Assembly (NCBI GenBank): GCA_037976565.1 | Contig: CP137675.1 | Location: 23,950,629-24,014,628, forward strand | Length of the DNA stretch: 64,000 bases | DNA from: Mesocentrotus franciscanus | Taxonomy: Eukaryota; Echinodermata; Echinoidea; Camarodonta; Strongylocentrotidae | Reading direction: 5' to 3' | Shown here: positions 12,214-23,514 of the stretch, piece after piece | Layout: each line of letters begins with the position of its first letter | Position numbering within the stretch: the stretch's first letter is position 1 | Position numbers and translations under genes: made by a program | Notes under the pieces: model-generated | The model's database searches: none | What the model was told of the DNA's origin: nothing | Seen by the model: only the letters and a program-made list of their open reading frames with translations

Positions 12214-12527
12214 CAAAGACGTATGACGTAATCCGAACATTATATCTACGCGATTTGCGATGGGGTATTGAAGTTGATTTTTCTAAAGTAGTTGCGATCA
12301 TGCTCATTGTATTCTCCAATCTGTTGCGTAAAAACGAGAATTATCTACAAATTTCTTTTTCAATTGTAATCATTAACAGGCTTTTGTTCCTCAAGGCATT
12401 ACTGGAAACTTATTTTATTGTCCGCCGGTACAAAAGAAAAGGTACATAAAACATATATCTGATCCATTAGAAGAATTCAGAAATCAAATAGAGGTCTACA
12501 ATATGACCCCATACCATACGGAGATCT

Positions 12528-12686
12528 GGGCCCCGTATTACAAAGAGTTGATATCAATCGTAACTTATTTGCGATTGATATCAATCGCAACCATGTACAT
12601 AAGAGATAGGAGAATGCAAACTTGCGATTGATTGGAGGACTTACGATTGATTTGGATCAATCGTAACTCTTTGTAAGACGGGGCCC
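12528..12686. mobile_element. Short MITE with GGGCCC...TTACAAAGAGTT ends, copy 1
   Basis: About 159 bp. Ends are an inverted repeat containing TTACAAAGAGTTG next to GGGCCCC. The interior contains repeated TGCGATTGATATCAATCGCA palindromes. A second copy of the same family is at 29282-29413. Confidence 0.75.
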
Positions 12687-13900
12687 TGTTGTTGTTTTTT
12701 TATGTTTTGTCTGCTTTCTTGAAACCCAAATTCAAAGAACATCCCCTTAAGCATTCATCATAACAGTTTTCATTATTAATTTTTTTTTAAGTATAACCTT
12801 CATATTTCGATTTTTATTTTCGATTTTTCTTAAACGCCCACTTATCTATTTATTTTGTGTGCATGTTTGTTTTCGTTTTTATTCTGCTTCCTTGAATCCC
12901 AAATTCTTAGAAACTTAACAAAACTATTGGTAGTGTCTTTCGTTCGTGCATAAGGCTGTCATATTACTGCTAGTTTGTATTTCACTCATGACCCTAATTA
13001 AACGAGCAGAATTTCAATTAAAGCTTGTTGCGATTTTGCTGAAGTTGCAAAATGACGAGGAAAATTTCCCTACTTTATCCCCCTATGTTCATCCTAATTT
13101 TCACACATATCAATCAAATTGTTTGATTGTGAGTGTGTCATTTCATCCTACTTAAAGACAGAAGAATCCACTACGGACAACGAATCAATTATTCTATTCA
13201 CGAAAAACTGCAATCTTTTGCTAATGAAAAAATAGTGACGTATAATCTTTAATTCGAAAAAAATCATTAGGTGTAATGAGGCGAGGTGAGGGCGAGAATC
13301 ATTTGAAAAAGATAAACTATTGTTTTTATTTTTTTGTGTAAGAATTACGCATTCAAGGGATATTTTTGTTAAGCATCATAATTGATTATAATCATTATTA
13401 TAATTCAATTTTACAAATATAGATGGATGGTGTTTTTTTTTTCAAATACGAGGAAGATGTCCATTTGGAAATGACACTGATTACTAAAATATTATTCCCT
13501 ATAAATTTCTACAATTGTGGTAGTGATGAATTCTTAATTTGCTGTTAAAATGACCCCTTGTAGACTGATAGAAATACCATCAAGATAACTGAAATGTCGC
13601 CTGAAATACTTAATTACCCTAATGAGAACCTTTAAGTAATGTTCACAGCGAGCAAAAATTAAATATGGGAACTTATCAAAGGTGATTCGGAGAAGAAAAA
13701 CAGGACATGGTGTATGATATTATGTGCAAACTTGGAATAAATAAAAGCAAACAAACAAACAGCAGCAACAACAACAAAAGAAGTAGTAACATATGATTGA
13801 CTTGAAATTGAAATTGAACGTTTTCCAAGCCCTGTAGTTATAAACAATCTTTTTCAAACTGGTAGTTTTCTCCAAGAAAGGATGAGATCAAACTGTGTTT

Positions 13901-14129
13901 GATATTCTGCGGTCTTGACTTATTTACACATGGTGATTAGAAAGCCTTCTTTAATTGATAATATTCATTTGGTAATTACTGTAACCCATTATGACCCAAA
14001 TACAATTTTTCTTAGATATTCTGCGGTCTTGACTTTTTTTACACATGGTGATTAGAAAGCCTTCTTTAATTGATAATATTCATTTGGTAATTACTGTGAC
14101 CCATTATGACCCAAATACAATTTTTCTTA
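13901..14129. repeat. Two-copy tandem repeat, period 114 bp
   Basis: The block starting GATATTCTGCGGTCTTGAC at 13901 is repeated almost exactly at 14015. The paralogous place near 48900-49020 in the other arm has a single diverged copy, so the duplication post-dates the arm duplication. Confidence 0.8.
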
Positions 14130-14163
14130 GAAAAGATATAAATTTCACCTACGTAAACAAATC

Positions 14164-14397
14164 TTATCCTAAAGGAGACCCACATACATTTTTACGATTG
14201 AATCGATGAAAAGCATTCAGTGCACGACCATACATCATTAAAATGCTGGTTATGATAGGATTTCTCGCAATAATGGATATATGCTTACCAGATGCGATGC
14301 AATACATTTGTGAATTACCTACCTCATGATCCCATCTTCTTGACGTATTCCGCAGCGCGTGGTTGTACACTTTCATCTCCACTGCGTGATATTTCAA
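14164..14397 (-). other. Open frame of unknown status, paired with 48643-48837
   Basis: A 77-codon frame containing MKVYNHALRN and a SIIARNPIIT segment. The paralogous arm keeps the same frame open over 62 codons with about a quarter of residues changed and no stop. No family is recognised. It lies just upstream of, and divergent from, the small secreted-protein exon, so conserved promoter DNA is an alternative explanation to coding. Confidence 0.25.
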
Positions 14398-14559
14398 AAC
14401 AGTTGCGCCAATAAAATGTAATCATTTTGTTGCCGATGGTAGTATTTTGAAGAGGAACTAGGCTCTCATGCAATTTTTTCTCTTCCTTGAAGTCCATTGA
14501 TGGAAACACAAACGACAATACATCCAGTTCAATTTGCTTCTGAAAATAATCATTTTATC

Positions 14560-14730
14560 ATGGATCTGCACAAGGCCTCAATCACCATTTCAAAAATTCA
14601 GAAATCTTTGTGCATGCTACTCATCTTCGTCGTCATCATCGCCTTCGTCGGGATGACCTCTGCAACGTTTGCAACCGCTGCTTTTTTTTGGACGAACCAC
14701 GCCTCTTGGAAAGAATACTACACAAAAGAG
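14560..14730 (+). pseudogene. Frameshifted copy of a signal-peptide exon
   Basis: Matches the exon at 48291-48464 across the start region, the hydrophobic signal peptide (CMLLIFVVIIAFVGMTSATF) and the donor GTATTT at 14731. After the signal peptide an eight-T run gives two extra bases relative to the other copy, so the frame no longer encodes the acidic/LLERIL segment. Start ATG at 14560 corresponds to the other copy's first ATG. A homopolymer sequencing error is an alternative. Confidence 0.6.
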
Positions 14731-14820
14731 GTATTTCTTTATCTTTCATCAATTAATTTCAATCTTCAAAGAATAGCCTGTTCAGTTACAGATATAAACA
14801 AGTCTAACATTGACGTTTAA

Positions 14821-15182
14821 AAAAAAAAATAATAATAATAGTTCGTCCTTATATAGCGCATTTCAGGACCGCAGGCCCTCTCAATGCGCTTTACAGATAT
14901 ATATTATTACCCCGGTCATCGGATTCATGCTAACTCGCACACAATGTATGCACATTCTCCACTCCCTGGGGCGCATTCCAGCCAGTCGCCATTTTACAAG
15001 CGCCACTTGCTAATCAAACCACATTAACTTTCGCATCCTACCGGGTACCCATTTAACACCTGGGTGGAGAGTGGCAAATGTAGTTCAATGTCTTGCCAAA
15101 GGACATTAGTGCCGCGGTGTGACTTGAACCGCGGACCTAGTGATCCACAGTCCGGTGACATATCCACTCGTCCACGGCACCT
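14821..15182 (-). mobile_element. tRNA-derived SINE, copy 1
   Basis: On the minus strand the head at 15111-15181 reads as a tRNA-like unit. It has an A-box region TGGACGAGTGG and a B box GGTTCAAGTCA, with a GTG triplet where an anticodon would be. A body with ACTAATGTCCTTTGGCAAGA and a GCGCTATATAAGGACGAA 3' end follow, then an (ATT)n tail at 14821-14840. A related copy is at 54403-54709. Confidence 0.8.
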
Positions 15183-15599
15183 AAGTACGTATAATCAAAA
15201 TAAAAATAATAAATGAATAAAGGGACTGGTCCTCCATGGCGCTCTGCATAAAACACAATATTTACATACTTCATAAAATACTTAATGTCTTCTTTTATAC
15301 TGTTAAATGTAACTTCACTTTAAAACCACAGAGTTGTGAAAAATCAAGCAAGATGGTGGATAGAAAGAATTAGGTGATAGACCTGCGAACGAGGAGATAA
15401 GCAAAAAACAGTTGCTCGGTGGAGGAAAGAAGATTTGCCACTGCCTGTGAACGTTTTTTTTTTTTAAATCTTTCTGTACAATTCGAGTATTGGATCATTT
15501 TAGATCTGATTTCTGACCTAATTCTTTCTCTGATCATATTAACAAGAAAGAAAAAAAAATCATTATGAACATCGGCTACTTTCCAGACGTACTAATTAT

Positions 15600-16754
15600 C
15601 AGGGGCGGCGATTTCTTTTCATGACCGGGCGGGGGGACGAAATTCGAGGGACGAGGGAGCAGTGGTGTAATGATAGAAAAGTTTGGGGGGCAGAAACAAA
15701 ATCCGCATCACCACCACTTTTAAATGTTACATGCAGGCCCCGCGGAACATTTTTCAAAGTGGGGGGGGGGGGCTAAAGTATTTACGATCAGGTAGGAGCA
15801 AAGCAAGTGGAGCGTAAATTGGCGTGGGGTCAAGGGGCCGAGCCCCATCAAGCTCAGGGGTTTTAGGTATTTAATAACGGTCAGATGAGCATATTTTGAA
15901 ACCCTATTTGTGAAACTGGCATGCAGGTCACTAACGTGAGTGGGGTCCAGGGGCGGAGCCCCCAGAAGCTCAGGGTTTTTAAGCATTAAATTACGATCAA
16001 ATTAGCATCCAGGGGCCGCCTTAGTGCCCTTGGTGGGGTCTAGGGGGCAAAGCCCCTGGAAGCTCAGGTGTTTTAGGCATTAAATTACGGTCAGATGAGT
16101 ATCCAAGGGCCTGCCTTAGGGACCTGGTGAGGCCCAGGGGCGGAGCCTCCGGCAGCTTTGGGGTTTTAGGCATTCAAATACGGTCAGATGAGCAACCAGG
16201 GGCCCGCCTCGGGGACCTTGGTAGGGTCCAGGCAGAGCCCCCGGAAGCTCAGGGATAAAATCATGCCATTTCAGCAACTTTTTTAAATCACTGGTAACGA
16301 ATTAGATATAAACCACGTTTGAATTTTATTTGGGGGGCACTGCTCCCAAGCCCCCCTCCCCCATCAGTACGCCAGTGCGAAGGAGCATAGTGAACGAGAG
16401 GGGTGAAGGTGACGGAAGTGACTACCCACTCACAGGTTTTTTGAAGTTTTGTTGTATTAAAACTATAGTATAAAAAAAAGCAATATACTTTTTTCACACT
16501 TCACATTTCTACAATATTTACTGGTACATTTCGAAGGATATTATGCGAGGGAGCGTAGCTCCCGAGCGAGGAGATTTTTGAATTTGTATTTGTCCAAACG
16601 CTGCACTCTTGGGCCCTCCAGAGCCTAAAAGTGTGTTGCAGTCTGTAGTCAGTATTCGCTATACATTTTTGGGGGCACTTTTTTTCTTGGGGGAACGTAA
16701 TCGAGGGGGGACTTGTCCTCCCTCGGCCCCTCCCCACGGGGATCGCCGCCCCTG
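15600..16754. mobile_element. hAT-like non-autonomous element with 8-bp target duplication
   Basis: Ends CAGGGGCGGCGAT and ATCGCCGCCCCTG are inverted repeats. They are flanked by the direct repeat CTAATTAT at 15592-15599 and 16755-16762, the 8-bp duplication typical of hAT transposition. The interior contains a tandem array at 15740-16260. No transposase is encoded. The paralogous site near 46430 in the other arm is empty with a single CTAATTAT-type sequence. Confidence 0.85.
15740..16260. repeat. Tandem array inside the hAT-like element
   Basis: Five or so diverged copies of a unit of roughly 85-120 bp, each with GGGGTTTTAGGCATTAAAT-like, ACGGTCAGATGAG and GGGGCGGAGCCCC-type segments. It explains the overlapping open frames in this stretch, which are not genes. 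Confidence 0.7.
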
Positions 16755-16771
16755 CTAATTATATATATATA

Positions 16772-16945
16772 TATCATGAGGCGTTGTGGCGTGCGCCTGT
16801 AATCCAGCTAACAGTGGAAGTTACAAACTGATTCAGCCGAGGACGCAGGTTCGAAACTGAGTCACGTCTTTCGGATGGTGACGTTAAAGGTCGGTCCCCA
16901 GACGTAAATAATCATATCTGATTGATACACGTCTGTGAAAACCCA
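16772..16945 (+). mobile_element. SINE with a 7SL-like head and shared body
   Basis: The head contains GTGGCGTGCGCCTGTAATCC then AGCTA, strikingly like the 5' domain of 7SL/SRP RNA and Alu. A pol III B-box-like GGTTCGAAACT follows about 65 bp later. The body has CGTCTTTCGGATGGTGACGT and ends near ACACGTCTGTGAAAA. The same body, with a different tRNA-like head, is at 51075-51292. The other duplication arm lacks this insertion at 46400. Confidence 0.65.
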
Positions 16946-17334
16946 ATACACACGATGTTAGAACACAATTTATCACGAGCTCGAAGACGGGGGTTGCATG
17001 GTTTTAGTGCTGCCATGCGCCAAGGAAAATTACTATCAACACATTTGCATTGAGAGGAGTGGGAACACACCCAACTATTGGCAACTCTGGAGTTTATGGG
17101 CTTATGACACGAATACATGGGGGTGGGGCGGGGCATTCCAAACTCGGTAGCATATAAGTTACAAGACATCAGTGGTCGAAGAATTATGCATTTTGCTATT
17201 AAAAGAAGCGTCATTTCTTTTGCATTGTTGCCTGCATCAATCAGATTACGCATTCGTTCAATATTTCAGTAATTCAAAGCTCTGTGTGCTCTATTCATTT
17301 AGCATTCCCTGTGTATACTAGCTCGCATAAGGCG

Positions 17335-17555
17335 TCAAAGACAGGCAGTATAGTAGGCCTATAGTAGGCCTAATTTAGATCTAACGTTAGTAGATCTTAC
17401 TTAGTTTAGTAGACTAGATCTAGATCGACTACTAGTACTACTTAACTGTTAGTGTTATATCTATTGTTAGACCTACTACTAGCCATAGGCCTAGACGTAC
17501 TAGACTTCTAGACCTAGATCTAGGCCTAGATCTAGAGTCTAGATCTAACTTTAAT
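17335..17555. repeat. CTAG/AGATCT-rich palindromic low-complexity tract
   Basis: Dense runs of CTAGATCTAG, TAGGCCTA and similar self-complementary hexamers over about 220 bp, with scattered outliers to 17900. No gene is seen around it. Confidence 0.7.
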
Positions 17556-18106
17556 TTTTTTTTAATGTTTCGATCTTAGTCTTACCTTTACCGACAGGAT
17601 CATCCATCATAAACTTGTAAATCAATGCAACAGGTCATAGAAAAACTTGAAATTGTAACTCCAACTTGAACAACGAACGTCTAGAGTCTCTAAGCCTACG
17701 TAGAAGTAACTTAGAAGTTAGAACTCGAACCAGCAAGGTAAAAATGTCTTTCCAAAGTGCAACGTCCAAATAGCGATAATGTACATAAAGAATAATTTTA
17801 AAAGCTGAAAAGTCTAGGCTAACTCAAAGCCAAATATATGTACATCTAGGCCAACACAAATTCTTGTCCTGAACATTACTTAGGCCTAGATCTAGAGTCT
17901 ATTTATTATAAATGTTCACCACACAATCGTGGATTTGAAAAGTTTTTGAATCGTTGAAATGTCCTGGTATATACCTTCTCCTGCGAAAGCGTAAAAGAAA
18001 TATGCTTATGGGAATTCACATGAACTGAGTCACGATCCGGAACTACTATTTCAAGCGGCCGTCTGATCGTGTGCATGGAATATGCGCGATTACGGGCCTG
18101 CTTGGA

Positions 18107-18297
18107 CCCCGGCCCCCCACTCAGTGTTATTTAGGGTACGCATATGCGTGTTCCTCCTTTGAAAACACCCCTAAGTCCGGTGTGTAAAGTCAATTTTGGT
18201 ATGTACGAGCCGGACTTTGGTGCGTGAAAAGCACCCTTTACCGGACATTTTGGTAACACGCATGCGGTCATTCCGACCCCGGAGTGGGGGGCCGGGG
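18107..18297. mobile_element. GC-rich MITE with target duplication CTTGGA
   Basis: Inverted termini CCCCGGCCCCCCACTC and GAGTGGGGGGCCGGGG bound 191 bp. CTTGGA flanks both sides (18101-18106 and 18298-18303). The interior repeats a GTCCGG/CCGGAC theme. It sits just past the 3' end of the Crypton-like fragment. Confidence 0.8.
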
Positions 18298-18342
18298 CTT
18301 GGACCTGGTCCAAGACCAGGATCTGGAACCGATTGAGTTGCA

Positions 18343-19400
18343 CTAGGCAAAGGGATTTTCTTTTCTCGTAGAGATGACTTCCAAGTGCGAGGACATTTGT
18401 TTATTTCGCTCGTGGCTAGTATTACAGTAATTCTTGAGTGACTGCTCACTGTGGTGACCACTCACTGATTGAATGTCTCGAGACTCGAAACCGGCTCTAT
18501 CCAGAGTCGTGATGCATGTTGCTCTAAGCAGTGGTTTGTATACAAACAACTTTAGGCATCCATCTTTCTGGGAAATCTGTTTCATCTTATTTCCCATAGT
18601 GGTTTTGCCCACTGGAACATTGCAGTACCAGTTGTCACCATCTTCTGGCTTCTTTGCTTTTGATTTCTGCCATAGAGAAGGGCAATCTTTGTTCAGCTTT
18701 AATATGTACCGCATGAAACTCTCAACTGGACACTTTGAACTTCCAGGTATTTCGTACATTACTCCGCTGTTCGACACCTCATCATCATCCTGATGTATCG
18801 AAGCCCGTCTCCATCTGTCTCAAGTCGAAAATCGTCTGGTTTAAGTTCTCGAAGATTTTCGCGTCCACGATTACAGAAGTAGGGCCTAAGTCATAAAATC
18901 GACGAACACCTTGATCTGTAATCCAGCTGGCGTGTCACAATCGAGCACCGACGAGTTTTGTATGATTTGCATGTCACTAGCTGAGATCGCGGGTTTGTGC
19001 TTGATGGAGCCTTTGCCTTCCTTCTTGAGCTTCATTAAGACGGATTTAAACATTCTCACACTTTGTGAGAATGTTGCCTTGTCACGGATACCAAAGTTAT
19101 GCAAGTCCAAACAGTGTCTCTGTACACCATACCTGATTACTTGCATGGTTTTCTTGCTATACCAGGATCCATCTTCGCGACGGAGACTTGAATAGAAAGT
19201 GCACTAAACGTCATCCAGTCTAGGCCTGTCGGTTGTGATTTCAGCTAATTCAATTTGTTTCATGCCCAAAAATGCTTCGAATTTCGCAAAGCCAAACGTT
19301 ATGCTCTTCTTGGTACTAGCAGAATCAGTCCCACTCAATAGCTCTTACATTTCTTCAGTCGAAAGAATTCCAAACGTAGGCGTTTAAAATTCCGCGGCAG
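18343..19400 (-). pseudogene. Crypton-type / DUF3504 tyrosine recombinase remnant
   Basis: Read from 19400 downward, the order is: an N-terminal FGILSTEE and KFEAFLG region with internal stops; SLRREDGSWYSKKTMQVIR and YGVQRHCLDL near 19150; TPAGLQIKVFVDFM; GRENLREL after a stop; then an open 145-codon part with LWQKSK, NWYCNVPVGKTTMGNKMKQI, a CITTLDRAGFESRDIQSVSG block and GHHSEQSLKNY. This is the order in Crypton-derived domains of KIAA1958/ZMYM/QRICH-type proteins. The catalytic H-x-x-R region near the end is partly recognisable (R, then SGHHSEQSL and a Tyr). Stops and at least one frameshift near 18790 make it non-functional. Confidence 0.8.
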
Positions 19401-19814
19401 CCATTTTCGAGCCAAGAGTAAAAGTAAAACGATGAAATCTCAATGGCTACTATACCATCGCAACAACAAGATGTGTTAATGACCGGTCATTAGTAAAATT
19501 ACGTTTAGGCAATCGGTCTTATTCTTTGGAGGGAAATACAAATTAACAGCGGCATTGATTTAGGGGAGTGTGTGAGTGAAGAGTTATGGCGTTTTCTGTT
19601 CATGTTGCCTAGGTCCCCTCCCTTGTGACCTTTTCACTTTCTCCCCCTAGTCCCCCCTCCGACCATTTTCGAGCATTCGTTTGATGCAGGGCTGTCAACC
19701 CTCCCCCATTTGGAGGGAGTCTCACGCCACCACGCTCGTTCTCCTGCCGTCCCACCAGCTCGTAGTGGGAGACTCCCGCCACCACTCCCTTCCTCCCGCT
19801 CTCCTGCATCCCGG

Positions 19815-19935
19815 TTTATGAAAAAACCTCCTCCAAACGTCAAACTAGACCAAAAAAATGTGCTCTCCCTCCCCTGTTAGACTGTTATGAAAAAACCTCC
19901 CGCCAAACGTCAAACTAGACCCCAAAAATGTGCCC
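19815..19935. repeat. Two-copy tandem repeat in CT-rich DNA
   Basis: A block with ATGAAAAAACCTCC, CCAAACGTCAAACTAGACC and AAAAATGTGC occurs twice, about 70 bp apart. The surroundings at 19600-19810 are CT-rich and their open frames are not genes. Confidence 0.6.
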
Positions 19936-20425
19936 CCTCCGCTTAATCAGCGGCCGGCTGAGTCGCTGCGAAATTTCCCCTAAAAAACTGGACAAAAAAA
20001 AAAAAAAAAAAAAAAAATGTGCTCTTCAACCCCCAACTAATTTATGGAGGGGGCATATAATGACGTTTACAATAGAACTTAAGGATATTTTTTTTACAGA
20101 GCAAGTAGGAGAGGTACTAGTTAGGTGTATGCTAGAGTTGCAAATGATCTTTGATAACTTTTTAAATCATAACTTTCATGTCCTTGATCGGATTTTAAAA
20201 ATCAAACTTCAACTGATCTTTCTATAATTTTCTGCTTTTATGAAAGCTAATTTCATTTTAGGGTGGTCTTCCCCTTGAACCCTTCTAACTTTGTGTGGTG
20301 CGTGGTGCGTGTCAATTCTGTGAGTGTTATCATGAAGTGTTTGGAATGGGGTTAGAAGTATAGGGTATGGATAGAACTGAGCTCCATTCTCAGTTGCCAT
20401 AGTATAGTATAGCTGGTTGGAGAGG

Positions 20426-21015
20426 CCAAAGTGGTATGCGTGCTCGTCACAGCACCTCAAAAATGGACCCTAAATGGCGTAAGAAACTAAAATGGACCCC
20501 TAAACGGCGTAAACTCTAATATGGACCCCTAAATGGCGTAAACTCTAAAAACAACCCCATAAATTGTGCAACACACCTACACAGTAATTATTTACATGAA
20601 ACATAATTTATTTCAATTTTGGCCTTTCATAATTAAAATCTTGCAAACAAATATATATCGGAATGCAAGTGCTACGAAACTATTGCAAACCCGGCTGCAA
20701 ACCCACTGCAAACCCAGGTAATTCAAAGTCTCGGCGTAGAGCCCCGCGTAGAGACTAGAAAAATCAAGGGAAATATATCTCTTCGGAGGAACTTATTTTA
20801 AAGAGACATGGGTAGTATACACGCAAATAAATGTCGGCGCTGGCATGGCCGAAAAGTGACCCTAAACGTCGAACTTGAAGTTGAAAAAAGATACCCTAAA
20901 CGTCGAAACTTAGCCTGAAAAGCACCCTTTTTTCTAAAAACGTCGACGACGCCACAAGGCCAAAAATCGACCCTTTTTCGACGTTTTTTTATGACGAGCA
21001 CGCGTACCACTTTGG
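20426..21015. mobile_element. Inverted-repeat element in the left duplication arm
   Basis: The termini are a near-perfect 24-bp inverted repeat beginning CCAAAGTGGTATGCGTGC. Inside are repeats of ATGGACCCCTAAAYGGCGTA and CCTAAACGTCGAA. It interrupts the duplication at the host position GGTTGGAGAGG, the same place where the large palindrome sits in the other arm. Confidence 0.65.
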
Positions 21016-22094
21016 TATGCGAGTGACCCACCCCCGGGGTGGGAGGACCTCGACAGCCCTGAGTTCAATATCGGTTGAAGATAACATGAAGACCCATGGA
21101 TTTGGGTTGTTTTTTTGTAAAGGTTGTATAGCAATGCTTAAATACAACAACAACAACAAAACTGGCAGCGAGTCTATACGACACGAGGGGCTATTTCTCG
21201 AGATTTTTACAAGTTCATCATTTAATAAGCATCTACCCCAAACAAACAAATACAACTCTTTGCGTCGAAATACTTGAATCGTTGAATGAAAACCAAATTA
21301 ATCATCAACAATTGTTGCTATTTTTCTTATACTTCAGTATAGGTTAAATTCTGTGTCCTAAAACTTAGTATCCTTATCCTTTTTCTTTTTTTTAAACAGA
21401 CGTTCGTCGAATTTCTGTGAGTGGGCAATCAACATCACCTACTGTACAACTTAATCCTTTTGCTACAAAACCACATTGATATGTCTCAAATCATATCCAT
21501 TAATGATTTCGTTACGGATCACAAACATACAAGACAATACTATGTCTAAATGTTCTGTTTTTCATCCTGAAGGCGATATGTACAACCTAGTACAACGAGT
21601 TGACACGTCGGTTGCTATCTCTGCATGGCCGATCATTTGCCACAAAGTCGAGAACAGAGCAAGAGTGTGCCCTTTTCAGATAGCCGCAAACCTCGCTCAA
21701 ATCTATCATCACCATGGAGCCTTCAAAAATTACATCTATATAATTAGTACTTTAGCTAACGGTGTTTTTGCTTCTCATTCAATAGCCACTGGCAAGTACA
21801 TCTAGTAGTCAGTAACATGTCGCTAGTAGCCAGTGATGGATGGATGGATAAATTGCTCAATGAATTTTCATAAAAACTCACTGATCTGTTTCTATCATTT
21901 TTCTGCTTTTACTAATAACCTCGCACTAAGACGGACCTCTCAATGAAGTATTTGTCTAAGAATAGTTTTACTTATAGTTTGAATTCCAAAATAAAAATAT
22001 CTAATATTATATCTATGTTATACCATGAATACAGTTCCGTTAAAAATGACAAGTAGACAGTATGAGTATTCTGATGAGGCTACCCTGGGTAAAC

Positions 22095-22100
22095 AAAACA

Positions 22101-22160
<60 letters not shown>

Positions 22161-22185
22161 CATTATTATTATTACCTAGTAATGT
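22095..22185. repeat. (ATT)n microsatellite after a possible LINE tail
   Basis: Preceded by GATGAGGCTACCCTGGGTAA; the same lead-in occurs at 33980 before a (GTA)n tract. The shared lead-in suggests two copies of a retroelement 3' end with different simple-repeat tails. Confidence 0.7.
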
Positions 22186-22975
22186 ATATATGTTTATACA
22201 TGTTCTTACTTATTCTTTGTTGCTGTTATGAGTTTATGTTCATGATTTTGTTATTATCATTATTATTATATATATATATAGTTTGTTTAACTATTGTTTC
22301 TTATTATGTATAACAGGGCCTCATGGAAGACCACCATTATTGGTGATAATAAGTCACCCTGTCTAAATATCAGAAATAAATAAATTAATTAATAAATAGT
22401 ACCTGCCCAGGGATAAAGAATGGTATATTGAAGAAACTCAATATTTCAGTTCAGTTCAGTCTATCTTTGTTTTCACTCTCAATAAAACAGCATACATAAA
22501 GTTTATAAACAACAGAGCATCATCTATAGAGATCAATACAGAGCAATTGTAAAGAAAAAAATACGAAAATGAGGGGTCAACAAAAAAGAGCAAATAGCCT
22601 TATAGAACGTTGACCCCCAAATAAAAATACAGACGTAATTATAACAAGCAAACAGACAAACAAATAAAATAAGGAAACAAACATGCAATATATATAACTT
22701 TTCACGTGATGAATACAAACTTAAAAGATGGGATTGTTAACGGCGTTCAAAAGAAATAAGTGATGGGCGGATCTTTAGTGCAGGAGGAAGATTGTTTACG
22801 AGAGAAGGACCTTTAAAAGATATTGAGTTATGGAAAATCAAAGTTTTTACATGATATGAGGTAAATGATAATTAGATGAATTACGAGTATTGTGTTGATG
22901 TATGGTTAAATAAAGATAAAAACTTAGACTAACTGGGGTGTAAGACCTTTAGAAGAACAAAAATATATATATATG

Positions 22976-23424
22976 CAGGGGCGTAGACAACGGGGGGGAT
23001 GAGGGGGATGCATCCCCCCAGGTTTTGGGGAATGATATTTGCTTACTTAATAAGTCATAATGATGATAATAATAGTAATAATAATAATGATAACAATTAT
23101 AATATTAATAATAATAATAATTATGATGATGATAATAATAATCCTCATCATTATTGTAATTGTGTTTATTGTTATTAGCCGCATTCACACGGTGAAAGCC
23201 AATTCAGACGGTAAAAAAAAAGAAAATCTTACAAGTATTTTGTGGTTATCTTGTGGTTTGGAAACCACAAGATAACCACAAGATTAATCGCGCATATTTT
23301 GCAGTGCGCGCAATCTCGTGGTGTGGAAACCAAAGATAACCACGAGTTTTGCGAGTTCAAATGGGGCAAACCACAAGATAACCACAAGATACCTCTAAGA
23401 TTGCAAACCACAAGATTACCACTG

Positions 23425-23514
<90 letters not shown>

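Noticed and set aside
15111..15181. Functional tRNA-His gene
   Set aside because: The tRNA-like unit has poor stem pairing and is fused to a SINE body with an ATT tail. The related unit at 54637-54709 shows the same fusion.
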